Below are positions 22,226 through 35,039 of a stretch of DNA of 64,000 nt, piece after piece (positions within the stretch are counted from its first letter, which is position 1; every line of letters begins with the position of its first letter). The notes below the pieces were generated by a model. It did no database searches and was not told the origin of the DNA. It saw only the letters and a list, made by a program, of their open reading frames with translations. Made by a program: the position numbers and the translations under genes. This DNA is from Lotus japonicus (Eukaryota > Streptophyta > Magnoliopsida > Fabales > Fabaceae): the NCBI RefSeq assembly GCF_012489685.1, contig NC_080044.1:63350732-63414731 (forward strand). The letters are read 5' to 3'.

Positions 22226-25035
22226 TATTAGATCTTGTTAGTATTCAAAACCTATCTCTACCTAGAGTTTTTTCTTTATTTAAAAGAATCATGATTCATG
22301 AACATACATAATTATATGGCACCAGTACCACACTACTTTTTTTTTGTTGCTTAGGAGTAAAAAAATATTTCATATTTACTGATGTGGGCGCGGCGGGTAT
22401 GGACCAAACTAGTGCCCACCTAGCTAGCCCACTTCACAAGCATGATAAGAATACCATAAATTTAGATGAATACACTCTACATTATGTCTTGTAACTGTGT
22501 ATATTCATTCATACGTTGACACCTAAGCAAATAATATTAATGTTACTTACCTCCCATCCCATTCAATTTGAAATTGAAGTGCTCATGAATTCAATTGGAG
22601 GCACGGGTTCTTCGTGCATGATCTCATTCCTCACTAGTCAGTACAATTTATTTTCACGGAATAATGGGTGACAATTTATTGCTTTGTTTCTGCTGAATAT
22701 ATTAGTTCATCCTACTGCCAGTAATAATCATTAATCTTTTCACCGTAGATGCTTACATTAAGTGATCAGTCTTAGGTGATGATTGAAGTCTCATGGTTAA
22801 AATACCAGGTGAGCATCACGCACCCTCGTTTGTATCCTAGCTGCTTCTGCTTTTGGCTTAGTTATTTGGAAAGAAGAAGAAAAATAAACATAGATTCTTG
22901 ATATGCGGTTACGCAAGCTTGCTTTAAACACAAAGAGCGAGTGCTTTTGACCGTCGTCTACTTTTAACTCGTTCCTTTTAATGTAGTATGTATTTTACCG
23001 GGATAAAAAGTGAAGAAGAAAAAAATGTGTTTGATTCATCATCTATGTATAACGTGCTATGCTATCATTACTTTTGTTCCAAACACACAATATTTATATA
23101 TATGATTGTAGCTTTGTTATGATTGATGATCGAGGAAGAACAAAAATGCAAAATATTTTTCAGTATATATTTATCATGTAAAATGATTTAATTTGTCAAT
23201 CATACACGCGTAGGTAACCAATTACTTATATATGCTCAATTGGCTTTCCATTTGGTACTGGCCTACTGCTGCTGTAATCGCCTTCTATATATCCTTGGTA
23301 TTTGTATCCTTGTTAAGGGTTTTATCCTTGGAATGTTGTATGGAAATTAAATATTTTAGTGGCAGGGGTCCCCCTCTCTCCAGGGCACATTCTGAAATCA
23401 TTTAAGCCCTGGCCGGGCCATGGTACTGAGCAATCATAACTGTTTTGTGAGATTGAGTGTAGTGTTTCTCAAACATATTTAAGATTTGGTGAATTCTAGT
23501 GTGGTTAATTGAGTTGGTATAGACGTATAATACATACAATAGAGTCATTATACATAAAAATACCGTCGTCTAGCGTGAAGATACAATGGAGATACATGTA
23601 TTTTTTAAGAAGAAACAAATTCAATATAAGATGAGGAATAATGCAGGATTCACAACCCTTCTCAAAGGGATAAAAAACAGATCTAGTTAGAGAATAAACA
23701 ACCCCAATGCCCAAAACAGACTATCCAGTGCAACAACAAAACCCCAACAATGCAGATATGTTAGTGACGATTTTTAACTTCAATAAATGATTTTTTAACC
23801 CCGACTGAATTTTAACAGCTACAAATATTTGTGGAGGTTAAAAACTACTAATAATCTGCATATTGAGTGTTTTCTCATCATTATCGTATATGACAACAAT
23901 ATCCCTTAGAGCTAAACCTATTTATTTTAAGAGACAGATGTGAGGTTTAGATAAATGTTATAATCTATTATAATTTCAAAATAGCATAATATACATCTTG
24001 CAGAATATTAGAGTTTATGGGCATTAATTTTGGAAATCTCTTTTGAGAGAACAAAACCTAGTGGGTTCGTCAGCCTGGTGACTGAGCTAGCATGCCTCAA
24101 CAAAAAGAACACCAAAAGCTTTTTAGTAACTATACCTTTTGGTCGTCTCATTTTTATACAAATCCTAACGTGATGAGGGCGATCAAAAATATACCTTGAT
24201 ACCCTCTTCACACCACTGAAAATCTAATTTCAAATATATATGGAGAAAAAATGAATGACCTAGAACATATTTTCCATGGCTAGCTCGCATATATAAAATC
24301 TAAAGATTTATTAATTCAATTAATCCTGAACGTTCCCTACCACAGAGAATATTAATTTTTTTTTAAAGAATCTTCACTATTCTTCTTTTGACAATTTTTC
24401 CTAGGATCAACATGTTGCTGCCTAGTAGCCTCTCATTCAGTAAAAGATTCCTTACGTTATTCAGTGAATACATACTTAAATATACAATCTGTCAATTTTC
24501 CCAGTGAACAATATATGGAAAAAACAAGAATGGCCTAATCAATTGTGAATATGAATATGATAGTGTGACTTTTGTCACTGAAATATGGGCTTTAACATTT
24601 TCATTACTGTGCATACTAATTTAATCAACAGGACATTCAATGAATTTAGCAAAAGCAGCTCGCCCTTTGTAACATTGTTTAATTGAGATCATGATTCAAG
24701 ATTTTTGTAACAAGTAAAGATATAAATGAAACAAAGATATATAGGGACCAAAATCTCCCGTCTTTGTTTGGTTTCTCCTTTCCTGATCATCTAATTTTCA
24801 AATTATATATGAGTCAACATACGGATTTCATCACACATATTTTGAACACAGCTTAGTACTGTGGTGCCACTAAGGTGTATGTCGTAAATATGTCGAAGAG
24901 AGAGAGAAAATTAAAAGAGATCAGAAAAATGTATAAGTGTTATGATAGAAAAAAAATGAAAGATAAAAAGAATATGAAGTGGGAAAATGGTGAAGAAATG
25001 GGGTTAAAATGTATGAAAGTAGATATATTAGATGA
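22226..25035. other. Intergenic, no gene seen
   Basis: About 2.8 kb of AT-rich sequence with only short open stretches (for example 23505-23714 and 24008-24211, minus) that lack motifs. No rRNA, tRNA or clear transposon termini were recognised. Confidence 0.5.
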
Positions 25036-25706
25036 CTATAAGGTGTAGAATAGTGGTTAGTTCAATTTTTATCTTAACTACCAGGCTGGGTTCGATTCTC
25101 CTCCATAGGAATGGAGCACATATTTTGGTCAGTCGTATACTATACTGCTTATTGCGAGTATCTGTGACGAGAAAATTAGTCATTAATGTTTTTTTTTGAT
25201 AAGCTAAAGAATATATTGAAGAGAAGTACAAGGGGTACTTCAACCCAATACAAAGAGGAAGGTGATGAAAGAAAAGTAACAAGCAACGAAATATACAACT
25301 GAAGAAAACCCACTAAAGCAAATACTACCCGACCCCCCCCCCCCCACCTTGAAGCGAGATTTTAGGGAAAAGACCTCATTAAAACCTTACCAGGATAAAA
25401 CCCCCTTGGGAAAACCTGGACAAGGAAAAAGAGTACCTAATCACCAAAATCAAAAGTGACCCTCCAAGGAGAACTACTAATCAGAGCAAGAATTACAACA
25501 AGACAAAGTGCTCCTCGACCCAACCCACAACAACCCATCCAAAGCAGTAAAACAATTTTTCAACTAAGAGTTCTTCCACTGAAAGGTTCTGCCAGAAGAA
25601 TAGGGGACCCTCAACAGAATAATTTTGCCAAACTCCAATTCATAAAATGCAATCAGATCTAAGTCATTAATGTATCTAATGAATGCCCTAGGTTTACCCA
25701 AAAAAT
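25036..25706 (+). mobile_element. tRNA-derived SINE split by a LINE fragment
   Basis: An A-box-like tagtggttag near 25050 and a B box GGGTTCGATTC near 25087 are those of a tRNA-derived SINE. The SINE is interrupted at 25190-25661 and resumes to an A-rich end near 25700-25706. Exact ends and target duplication were not resolved. Confidence 0.6.
25190..25661 (-). mobile_element. 5'-truncated LINE insertion with 12-bp TSD
   Basis: Flanked by a perfect duplication, agtcattaatgt (25178-25189 and 25662-25673). On the minus strand it ends TCTTTAGCTTATC followed by an A run, and shares the GGGTTGAAGTACCCC phrase and the CCAAGGGGGTTTTATCC block with 20342-20640. Duplication plus A tail indicate target-primed reverse transcription. 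A 13-nt C run sits near 25335. No protein is encoded. Confidence 0.88.
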
Positions 25707-25709
25707 AAT

Positions 25710-26176
25710 ATATAAGGTTGTCAACTTCAATTCACACATTCGATCATATGTTTTAGATTTAACTCTCACTTCTCTAGGCTAGGAGTGAGTCTTTTTGTTG
25801 GTCGGGAAGTGCGTTCCTCCGTTCAACCATTTGGTATCATTAAAATGATGAGAATATTTTTGGTGGCACCAATATTTTTATATCTTTTAAGCATAGGCCA
25901 ATAGAAGAACATTAATTGTTCTATTAATAGATTATGTTAAAAAAAACTCTGTTGTGAATTTCTTTTATTTGAGTAGGTATAATCTGTTTTTAATTTTCAA
26001 GAGAATTTCTAGTCATATTTGTTGTTATTTCAAATTATTTTATAGCTAGGCTGTTATTTCATTTATATTTTGGAAAAGAATGTATTTCTAAAATTTTGAG
26101 AAGGGAATTCTCTTCAGTCACTTTTCAACGAGAGAATTTCAATCATGGAGTATAATAAAGTAAGTAGAAAAATAAA
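25710..26176. other. Intergenic, no gene seen
   Basis: AT-rich and without open frames of note; it ends at the MULE-type MITE. Confidence 0.5.
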
Positions 26177-26844
26177 GGCTTAATTGCAACTTTAGTCCTT
26201 GACATTTACAAAAACCACAAGTTTAGTCCCTCACCTAATTTATTTAATAAAATATTTATTTAAATTCTTATTTAGTAATTTTTTTATAACAATCATAATT
26301 GTTTCGCTTTCTATCCTATTTAATTTAAATTGAAATTATTTATTTATTTATAATCCTCCATGTTTTTTCTCGATATCTTTTGTATTAGGTTGAATGTATC
26401 GATTAAAGATATTTTAATTAGTCTATAAAATGTAAACAAATCAGCACATGTATTTTTAATTATTTAAAGTTAAAATTTATTTTACTATGCCTGATTATGA
26501 TTTTATAAACATGTAATTAAATTTTTAGAAGATAAATACTCATCGTTTTATAGTTTTTCTTTTGTTTTTTATTAATTTGAATGTAATTTTTGAACTTTAA
26601 GAACCAAAACTGCATAATGTGTATAAGTAGGGGACCAAAAGTGCAGTTAAACCATTTTACTTAGTCACATGAGAGGCATGTGCGTTGCCACATAAGCCTT
26701 CTCCGTTAATAATTAGACTGAAGGATTAACGTGCAAACAGGAGAGACAGGAGAGAACGTGAGAGACTAGTATTATAATTAAATAAGGTAAATGACTAAAA
26801 TCGTGGTTTATGTAAACATCAAGGACTAAAGTTGCAATTAAGCC
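26177..26844. mobile_element. MULE-type non-autonomous element (668 bp)
   Basis: Inverted termini: GGCTTAATTGCAACTTTAGT at the left matches the complement of the right end exactly for 20 bases and well for about 50. Flanks aaaaataaa (26168-26176) and aaaaattaa (26845-26853) match at 8 of 9 positions, consistent with an aged 9-bp duplication. No coding capacity. Confidence 0.85.
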
Positions 26845-26853
26845 AAAAATTAA

Positions 26854-27745
26854 ATAGACAATTGGATAATACTAATTGATGTTTTATATATATGTTCAAT
26901 ATCTTTTACACACTAACTTAACTCATATTCAATTTTCTCTTTAGAGCGCTAACAACTCTCACTTTAATGTTGTTTTTTAACATTCTCTCGTTAATTGAAT
27001 AAAATTCATGTGAACACTGTTAAATGAGATTCATTCTTTTAGTGAATAAAACATCAATTTCAACCAATCAATAAAAATGTAAATAAAAATCAAAATGAGT
27101 ATAGCAAGTAAAATTCTTTTCTCTTTATTTTCTACCTTTTTCATATCATATTATAGGGATGCATCTTATGAAAAATGTGATTTTAAGTGAAAATATGAGA
27201 ATAAATCACGAACGTTAGATCTAATCATGAACTGTTCAAATTAAAAGAATTTAATTGTCACATGACTAATTAAAAATGTCTTGTGACTTTTTGAAAAAAT
27301 TACACAACCATTTATGATTATATTTACCAGTCACGATCTATTCTTATTTTCTCGTATAAAAATATTTTTTATAAGATATATCCTTCATATTATATACATG
27401 ATATCTATTAATTGTCTTATTATTTTCATTTCTTATTTTAGTTGTCTACTTAATGAGTATTTTCCATCTTTTTACAATATATTCCTTAAAATTCCAGTCT
27501 TAATTTTGATTAGAAAAACCCTCATGGAAGAGCTTTTTTTTTTTTGAAAGTCTCATGGAAGAACTAATCTCACACTTATGTGAATGTTTCAGCTATAATA
27601 TGGGATTGCTGATGATACTTTATTTTAAAAAAAATGCTAAATATTATAAAATTCTCACATTTCAATGGATATATCATCTCTTTAAAAAAAAATGGATATA
27701 TCATCTCCCATGTGCTAGGTGCCAAGTACCAAAACCAAGCTTGAG
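26854..27745. other. Upstream region of the kinase gene
   Basis: Very AT-rich. No gene or recognised transposon end. It probably contains distal promoter sequence of the kinase that starts at 27846. Confidence 0.5.
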
Positions 27746-27747
27746 CA

Positions 27748-27754
27748 TATAAAA
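27748..27754 (+). promoter_or_regulatory. TATA box of the kinase gene
   Basis: TATAAAA lies 92 nt before the ATG, leaving a leader of roughly 60-65 nt, a normal plant spacing. The leader is C/A-rich. Confidence 0.7.
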
Positions 27755-27845
27755 CCCCCACTTCACATGCCAATGTGATACCCACACAAACAAAACTCCC
27801 TCACAAACTCACACTCTCAAACGTACATGTTCTACTGCACCAACC

Positions 27846-29877
27846 ATGGCCACCTCCACAACCACCACCACACCCTGCAGAGATGAACCCGACTACGACA
27901 GCAGCTCCTCCTCAATCACCACCGTCCCTGAATCAACCCGGAGCTGGATGACCAACCTCAGCTTCGGCAGCCGCCCTCGCCGGAGCTCTGTCTCTGTCTG
28001 CTCCACCACAACAGACACCTCCTTTCTGTTCCCTGGCTCTCACGCCAAGCCCCATAAGGCAAACCAAGCCGCCTGGGAGGCCATGAGGCGACTCCGAAGC
28101 GACAAAGGCCGCCTCGGACTCGAACACTTCCGCCTCCTGCGGCGGCTTGGAAGCGGCGACATCGGCAATGTCTACCTCTGCCAGATAAGGAACCCCGTGG
28201 TGGGGTTGCCGCAGTGCTTCTACGCCATGAAAGTGGTGGACAGAGAAGCACTTGCCATAAGGAAGAAGCTTCAGAGAGCAGAGATGGAGAAAGAGATTCT
28301 GGGCATGCTTGATCACCCTTTTTTGCCTACTTTGTATACTGAGTTTGATGCTTCTCATTATTCATGCTTGGTCATGGAGTTTTGTCCCGGTGGTGACTTG
28401 TATGCTGCTCGCCAACGCCAGCCAGGGAAACGCTTTACCATATCATCCACTAAGTAAGCACTTTTCTCATTGTGTTAACAGCATCTTAATTTGCATCCAC
28501 TTTTAGTATTTGTTTGCAAGTTTGTAGTTTTCATGTTTTGGGAGAAGTGAGGTAAGCTAGCTTTTATGGAGAAAAGTGATTCTAAGAGGGCTAAAAGCTA
28601 ATACAATCACTTCTCCTCATCCACTTCTGATAAAGTCTCCCACAACCACTTCTCATCCAAACACACCATAAACTTATTGCAAGTAAACTCAATGAATGTT
28701 TGGATACTCGTCGAAAACAATGAGTCAAAATTATAATAGACAGAAATAACTTTTATTAGTTTTTTTTTGTTATCCATTGGAATTTTAATTTCATGGTGGT
28801 TTTCCACTGGATATCCAAACATGCATCTATAAAATGTTTGTGTCAGCTTCTATTTCTTCAAAAACAATTCTAGCACTAAAAAGCTGATTGCACAAGCTTC
28901 TCTCAAGAGTAGGTTTTTACCTCAATTAATAAAAAAAATTCTCCACATATGCACTAAGTATATGTAATTATATCAGTTTAAAAGTACTAATGAAATGAAA
29001 AAAATCAATGTACGGCAGGTTCTATGCAGCCGAGACACTTTTGGCACTGGAGTATCTTCACATGATGGGAATAGTGTACAGGGATTTGAAGCCAGAAAAT
29101 GTGTTAGTTAGAGAGGATGGTCACATCATGCTTTCAGATTTCGACCTTTCTCTCAAATGTGACGTCGTTCCTAAGCTTTTAAGGAGCAAAACAAAGTTGG
29201 AGAGGAGCATCAAGAGCACAAAGAGATCTTCCCCTGCTTGCTCTGCCCCCATGCACCCTGTTTTGTCCTGTTTCTCAAGCAAGAAAAAGAAAGCAGCAAC
29301 ATTGACAACACTCATAAGAGAAAACGTTGTTGATGAGGAACAAGAAATTGATGAAGATCCTGAGCTTGTGGCAGAGCCAATTGATGCAAGGTCCAAGTCA
29401 TTTGTGGGGACACATGAGTATTTAGCACCAGAAGTGATTTTGGGACAAGGGCATGGTAGTGCAGTGGATTGGTGGACTTTTGGGGTGTTTTTGTATGAGA
29501 TGTTGTATGGGAGAACACCCTTTAAAGGTGAGAACAATGAGAAGACACTGGTGAACATTCTGAAGCAGCCATTGAGTTTTCCTAGGATTGCAGTGAGTAG
29601 TAGTGAAGAGTTTGAGGAGATGGTGAGGGTTCAGGAGCTTATTAGCAAGCTGTTGGTGAAGAATCCAAATAAGAGAATTGGAAGCTGCATGGGTTCTGTT
29701 GAGATCAAGAGGCATGAGTTCTTCAAGGGTGTGAATTGGGCTTTGATTAGATCAGTTAGACCCCCTGAGGTCCCTGCTGATACGAACAAGATTAGGAGTA
29801 GGGTCTTGGTGCCCAAATTAAGCAAGAAAGAGAGGGATCAGCCATTTCAGCTTACTCATCATTTTGAATACTTCTAA
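27846..29877 (+). CDS. AGC VIII protein kinase, PINOID/PID2-WAG type
   Basis: Two exons, 27846-28453 and 29019-29877 (GT at 28454, AG at 29017-29018), give 488 residues. The N-terminus is Ser/Thr-rich with an R-P-R-R-S-S patch. The kinase domain starts about residue 95: glycine loop G-S-G-D-I-G (102-107), catalytic Lys 129, Y-R-D-L-K-P-E-N (223-230), and D-F-D (243-245) in place of D-F-G, the mark of plant AGC VIII kinases. A basic insertion of about 65 residues precedes [12 protein letters not shown]. The C-terminus ends F-E-Y-F, a hydrophobic PDK1-docking-type tail. Family members phosphorylate PIN auxin exporters at the plasma membrane. The intron position inside the kinase domain fits PINOID-like genes. 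All catalytic residues are present. The exact paralogue (PID, PID2 or WAG) is not certain. Confidence 0.93.
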
Positions 29878-31315
29878 GTTCTAACTGCAGAATGTAATTA
29901 ACAGTTTAGGAAAAGTTAAATAGGTTTTCCAGAAAAATATGTGTTTGCCATAAAACTAATGAAGGGTTCTTTGTTAAACTGTTAAGCTCTTTCATTCTTT
30001 CTCTAATTTAGATGTTTTTATTACTTTATGTTATGATATGACATTATTATTATTACACTAAATCATTACTCATTAATCTTCATGTTTTGATTCATTTATG
30101 CATTATTTTATTTTTAATTTTAATTCTACTCATTTCTCTTTTTATCTCTCATTTATTTTTTCCATATTGCATCATCTATCATATTGGTCATTCCTCTTTT
30201 TATCTTTCCTTCTCTCTTCCAATACAAGCGTATTACAAATGTGAGGAAAAGATTATTATTAGACATAGTTATCCTATTCATTTATCTCGTTGAGAAGTGG
30301 CAGAAGTGGCATGTAACTCAAATTAGGATCAAATGAATTTTTATATAGGATGAAGTAACTCTCACCTCTAAATTAGCATTTGAGATCGAGTTTGAACTAA
30401 CTTAGATATTAGAGTTCGTTTTAGATTTACATCCATATATTTAACTTTAAATGTGAGAGAGTTTGTTGAGTTAAAAAGTATCGTATTGATTAAATATATT
30501 ACAAAATAAATTCATAAAGGTATAACAACCTCTATTTTAAAAAAAAAAAAGACCTCACATATAACTATTAAGTAAAATTAGGACTAACCATTAGAAAAGT
30601 TTTCCTACTCATTTCTCCAAGATTTTTTATTTTTCTGAATGATGAGAGAAAGAATTAGAAATTAGTTGATGATGGTACTATGCACTGAACTCGCGGTTAT
30701 TTGCTCATTATAATAATATTCTTATGTGGCCACCAATAAATTATCAGTAGTTGAGGATTTGTAGGTGTGAAAAAGTCGGATCCCATAATTGTTCTAATGT
30801 GATTCTCATGAAAGCTTATATGAAGTCATGTGATGACAATTATTACACACTTCTCATTGTTGAGAGAATAGCAGGGAAAGGAGATACCTTTATTTTAACA
30901 ATACTTTATGACCTTGATACTTTTTCCCATATGGCTATTTTCATTTCTGCGCATTCACATGCCCCTTTCACCGAACGAAGTATATGAAGAAAGAAAAAGG
31001 AAATGTTTTCCGGTGCTCCTTTTTCATTTTTCCAATTTTGTAATTAGAGTAAATTATGGTGTGCTTATTTACACACTTCTCATTGTAGATGTTTATAGCT
31101 CTTTGTGTTTGTTTTCAAGATATGAATAAAATACTTACAACTTCTCACAGTTGGTAAATAATTAAACTTCTTAAATATTTAGTCAATAATTCAATGCTTA
31201 GATGATGAATATAGATAAATTATTTATTAGAAAAAATGTATCCACCTAATGATCTTAATGCCTTGAGATGATTAATTTATCCACCTAATGATCACAAAGT
31301 TATGATTAATTTCAT
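29878..31315. other. Intergenic after the kinase
   Basis: The presumed kinase 3' untranslated region, then AT-rich sequence. A stretch at 30330-30440 resembles the decayed TRIM LTR at 56310-56511 (phrases around aactctcacctctaa and a degenerate tRNA-Met site), possibly a solo LTR. No gene seen. Confidence 0.45.
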
Positions 31316-31320
31316 GAGTA

Positions 31321-31500
31321 ATGATATATACACACTTCATTTTTTAAACACTTCATTTCCACCTATTTTTGTTTCTACCTCTCTCCTCTTATTATTTATC
31401 ACATCTCATATTTTCTCTATCTTACTTTTTCTTTTCTTTCTATCTCTCTCCTCCTTCACCTCCTTCCACCTCGAAATGAGGTGTGAAGAAAACATTTTCC
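31321..31500 (+). mobile_element. Small MITE related to 54037-54214
   Basis: Begins ATGATATATACACACTTC after a TA and continues with a pyrimidine-rich body to gaggtgtgaag. The complement of 54037-54214 matches it along most of its length. The right terminus is eroded. Confidence 0.65.
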
Positions 31501-31504
31501 ATTA

Positions 31505-32165
31505 AAGAGCCACATATCAAGGGTAATGAATGTGTGGAATAGTTAATTAGTAATAAGAAAAGTGGAGGAGATTTAGCAATGTTTTGCTAACAGTAATGAT
31601 GAGGTGAGAGAGGGGAACAAAAGGAGTGTAGGAAACGTGGACCACTTTGAATGCAGTGAAAAATGACCGCAAAAACATTTAAATAAGAGGAATGATCCTT
31701 TTCTTACCTAAAGTATCAATAAATATACATATGCTATGAGTCAGTGCAAATGGATGACAACCCAAATAACAATGAACATTCATTAGGTGCCTGGGATTCC
31801 TTCTCTCTTTCTGCTTGCTTAGTGAAAAAAGGGAAATGTTCCTATTTCCAATAAGCATTTCATTTTCAAGTGTGATGATGAAAACAGAACATATACAACA
31901 CGATAAACTAGTATGTTTCATTCATATGTTACATAGAGAACAACACCTTTGAATTTGATTTGTTTTTCTCTTTTCAGAATCAATTCTTAACATCTAGACA
32001 TTGTTGATTTAAGTTTCTCTCCAAAAACAAAAAAAAATTGATTTAAAATGAAAATTTCCAAACATGCACTTAATCACAATAATGTTGTGTTAATTTTATG
32101 TTACTTTTAAAAATAAAAAATGTTTCATCATTAGAAAAATAACTATTCTACATATATCACAATAT
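31505..32165. other. Intergenic, no gene seen
   Basis: AT-rich sequence with one open stretch on the minus strand (31679-31921) that has no recognisable motif. Confidence 0.5.
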
Positions 32166-32169
32166 AATA

Positions 32170-32465
32170 CTCCCTCCGTTCCCTATTATAAGTCACATTT
32201 TTTGAAAAAAATTTGTTACAAAATATAAGTCACTTTCTAATATCTAGGAAGCATTAAATAATTTTTTCCATGTTCACCCTCATATTTAATATGAAAGAGA
32301 TGATAAACTTTAGAAGTATTAACTTGGAGAGAGAAAATTATAGGAAAGTAAATAAGGGTAATCTAGGAAAGTAAATCATTTTTTTTACAAATTTATTACT
32401 AGTAACTACTTTTCTTAATCTAAGAGAATTAGTTATTTGTGACTTATATATAGGAACGGAGGGAG
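32170..32465. mobile_element. Stowaway (Tc1/Mariner) MITE, 296 bp
   Basis: Termini CTCCCTCCGTTCC and GGAACGGAGGGAG are perfect inverted repeats and the signature of plant Stowaway MITEs. TA dinucleotides flank both sides (32168-32169 and 32466-32467). Confidence 0.95.
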
Positions 32466-32886
32466 TACATACCACTTTCAACACATTTTTGTGACGGTTT
32501 TTAAACCTCACAATGTTTTATAATGGTAAAAAATGGTCCCGAAAGTGAATATGCGAGAGTGGTATGTCATGTTAGGTGATTTATTTATTTTTTTCGTTGG
32601 AATCATATGAGAAGAACTTGAGCCAAAAAATAAAGTTTGTTAAGCCACACATTAATAGAGGTATGACTACTGCTTATAAGTAGGAAGACAATATTCACAT
32701 TTTAAATTAGTTTTTAGGATAAAACTAGGCATAACTCAAATTATAATAATATGTATGAGAGAATGCCCTAGATTTTTTCTTGGATGGACACTCGAATCGT
32801 CATATGAAGATACCCCATGATGGATAGAGACATGGGCATGATTCTTGATCTCCATGCTCCAAATGTCAAGTGTGTAAGCTGTGTTA

Positions 32887-33237
32887 GAGCATCTCCAACC
32901 ATGAGTTGTTAGTTGGGTTACTTAAACATTATTCTGGTGAGCCCAAACTGTCACATCGGATTTAAGTAACTTAAGCAGATTTCACTCCAACCACGATTTC
33001 TTATTTTACTTTTGGTTGAGTTCAACTAAGTTTCATATATTTATATTATTTTAAGGTCATGACACTATTTAAGTTCGGAATGAAAGATAAAATATATTTT
33101 TTTTAGTCAAAAAGGAAGTAGAAAGATCGAGAATAAGCAACCAGTTTGTCATGTCATGTTGCTCGAATAATGCTCCAAAATAAGTAACATTTCTTAAGTG
33201 CTCCAATTGGATTAAACAACCCCCATTGGAGATGCTC
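32887..33237. mobile_element. PIF/Harbinger-type (Tourist-like) MITE, 351 bp
   Basis: Termini GAGCATCTCCAA and TTGGAGATGCTC are inverted repeats, flanked by a TTA duplication (32884-32886 and 33238-33240), as made by PIF/Harbinger transposases. Confidence 0.9.
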
Positions 33238-33269
33238 TTAGTCTTGCATTGGTTGTCCTGACAACTGAA

Positions 33270-33396
33270 GTGCTTATTAGTGGAAAGGCAATATCACTTC
33301 ACGAAGGGTAATTGCAGGTGAAAGGTCAGGGTTCGAACCCTGAGGAGGGATAATTTGTACTGCTTTACTAACAACTAACACTTGCCTATAAAAAAA
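33270..33396 (+). mobile_element. tRNA-derived SINE
   Basis: A-box-like tagtggaaag near 33280 and a perfect B box GGTTCGAACCC near 33332, then a T/A-rich tail ending in an A run. No tRNA cloverleaf is apparent from inspection, so this is a SINE and not a tRNA gene. Ends are approximate. Confidence 0.7.
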
Positions 33397-33399
33397 ACT

Positions 33400-34160
33400 T
33401 CATGACATGGGTTAGATCTCATAAATTTTAATAAAATTTAAAACAGAAAATCATCAAATGTACATTCTAGCAAGTAGCAACAAGAAACATGATGAAAATA
33501 GAACCGCACCCCTTTAACTCAAATAATACAACATCTTCTATCATCTAAATGGCAACTTTTGTCATATATCACCAAAAGGAAGACAGCATAAGTTACCATT
33601 TTTATTTTCATCTAAATGGAATCCAGCAATATTAATAATGTGCAAGCATCATCAGCTTTTATAATGTCATCTTGTCATACAGTTCTTTAAACATGAACCA
33701 GAGGCAAGATGTGTGTGTCCAAACCCAAATTGCCAAGTACTCACATGACTTTTTCTCATTTTCCTTTTGGCTTTAATTTTGTATTCTCTCAAGGTTAGAA
33801 ATGACTTGGGCATATTTTTTGTTTGCCGAGAGCATTTGAGACTAATTAATTCCTTAAAATTCGAAGATTATTGCATGAAAATAGAGATTTCCCAATAAAT
33901 TATTCTTCATAAAAGATTATTGAGCCCATCATGTGAGATTGTGAGTGGGTGTTTCAACAGCAACATTAACAACATAGTTGAGTGTAGTAGTTAGTATTCT
34001 TTTTTGGTACATCGAAAAGACATGAGTAGTAGTTATTGATTCAGGAAAAATATTTATATTTTATCTGATTTTTACACTTTTTTTCTTTTTACATTACATT
34101 ACTTATTATATATTTCTTTAATTTCATTTCTCTTCATTCGTATCTTTTGGTGTATGTGAG
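33400..34160. other. Intergenic, no gene seen
   Basis: AT-rich, without coding or transposon signatures I can support. Confidence 0.5.
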
Positions 34161-34164
34161 TATT

Positions 34165-34840
34165 AAAGTTATGTTAGACATGCCTAGTTGATAAGCTAGC
34201 TGAAAGGTTATTTATAAGTTAGCTGAAAGCTGATAGCTGAAAAGCTACTTGCTGATTGTAAAAAAATGTTTGGTAAAACTAGCTGTTAAACAAGCTGAAA
34301 CTGTAAAATGGCATAAGAAGACATACTTATATAAATCTTCTTTGCATTCAATATTACTTTATTACACATCAATACATATATGATATTAATTTTAAAAAAT
34401 ATTAAAATAATTATTACTCTAAATATTGAAATTTAGTTTAAATTATTTATCATCTCCAAAATATAATTAATTTTTAATTTATTTTCGATTTTATCTTTTT
34501 ATTAATTTAAATATAATAAAATAAATAAATTTATATTTCAATTTAATAAGGTGAGTTTATATTTCTCTAAATTTACAAAATATTTTTTAAGATTTTATAT
34601 TAACAATTGAATAGTAATTTTTTCAAAATATAAATAATTAGAGTTTATTGTTTTTATAATATAGAAAGGGTAATGATAAAATTTTATTAAAATGATAAGG
34701 ATAAAAATGAGAATAAATTCAATAAACTTTAAGCTTTAAGCTACTGAAATAAGTTCATTTACCAAACACTTTTCAAAAGCTTATAAGCTAGTCAAATAAG
34801 CTTTAAGCTAGCTGAAATGACATACCAAACATAGTCTAAG
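34165..34840. mobile_element. hAT-like MITE with agct-rich ends
   Basis: Both ends are rich in ataagctagctgaaa-type motifs in opposite orientation and contain gtttggta / taccaaac. The centre is extremely AT-rich. A partial relative lies at 42725-43095. Exact ends and target duplication are not resolved. Confidence 0.6.
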
Positions 34841-35039
34841 TGTGGAAGAGATTTTTTCCTTTTACCCTCCTCTTTTCCCTAGGGGCGGACTCAAGTGTTT
34901 TAAAAATGAGGTTGTCGCCGTTCAAAATAAATTCTTTCCTTAAATAACATAATATATATATTGGTGTTATATTTGCCCATATAAAATTTTCTACTGCCTT
35001 TTCTAATTTAACATTTGTTATTTTGTTTAAGAGGAGGGC

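Noticed and set aside
27933..28358. 141-residue minus-strand open stretch opposite kinase exon 1
   Set aside because: Shadow of the GC-rich kinase exon; the plus strand has clear kinase motifs.
29121..29558. 145-residue minus-strand open stretch opposite kinase exon 2
   Set aside because: Antisense shadow with no domain.
33270..33396. tRNA gene, suggested by GGTTCGAACCC
   Set aside because: No acceptor stem or cloverleaf apparent; sequence continues into a SINE-type tail.
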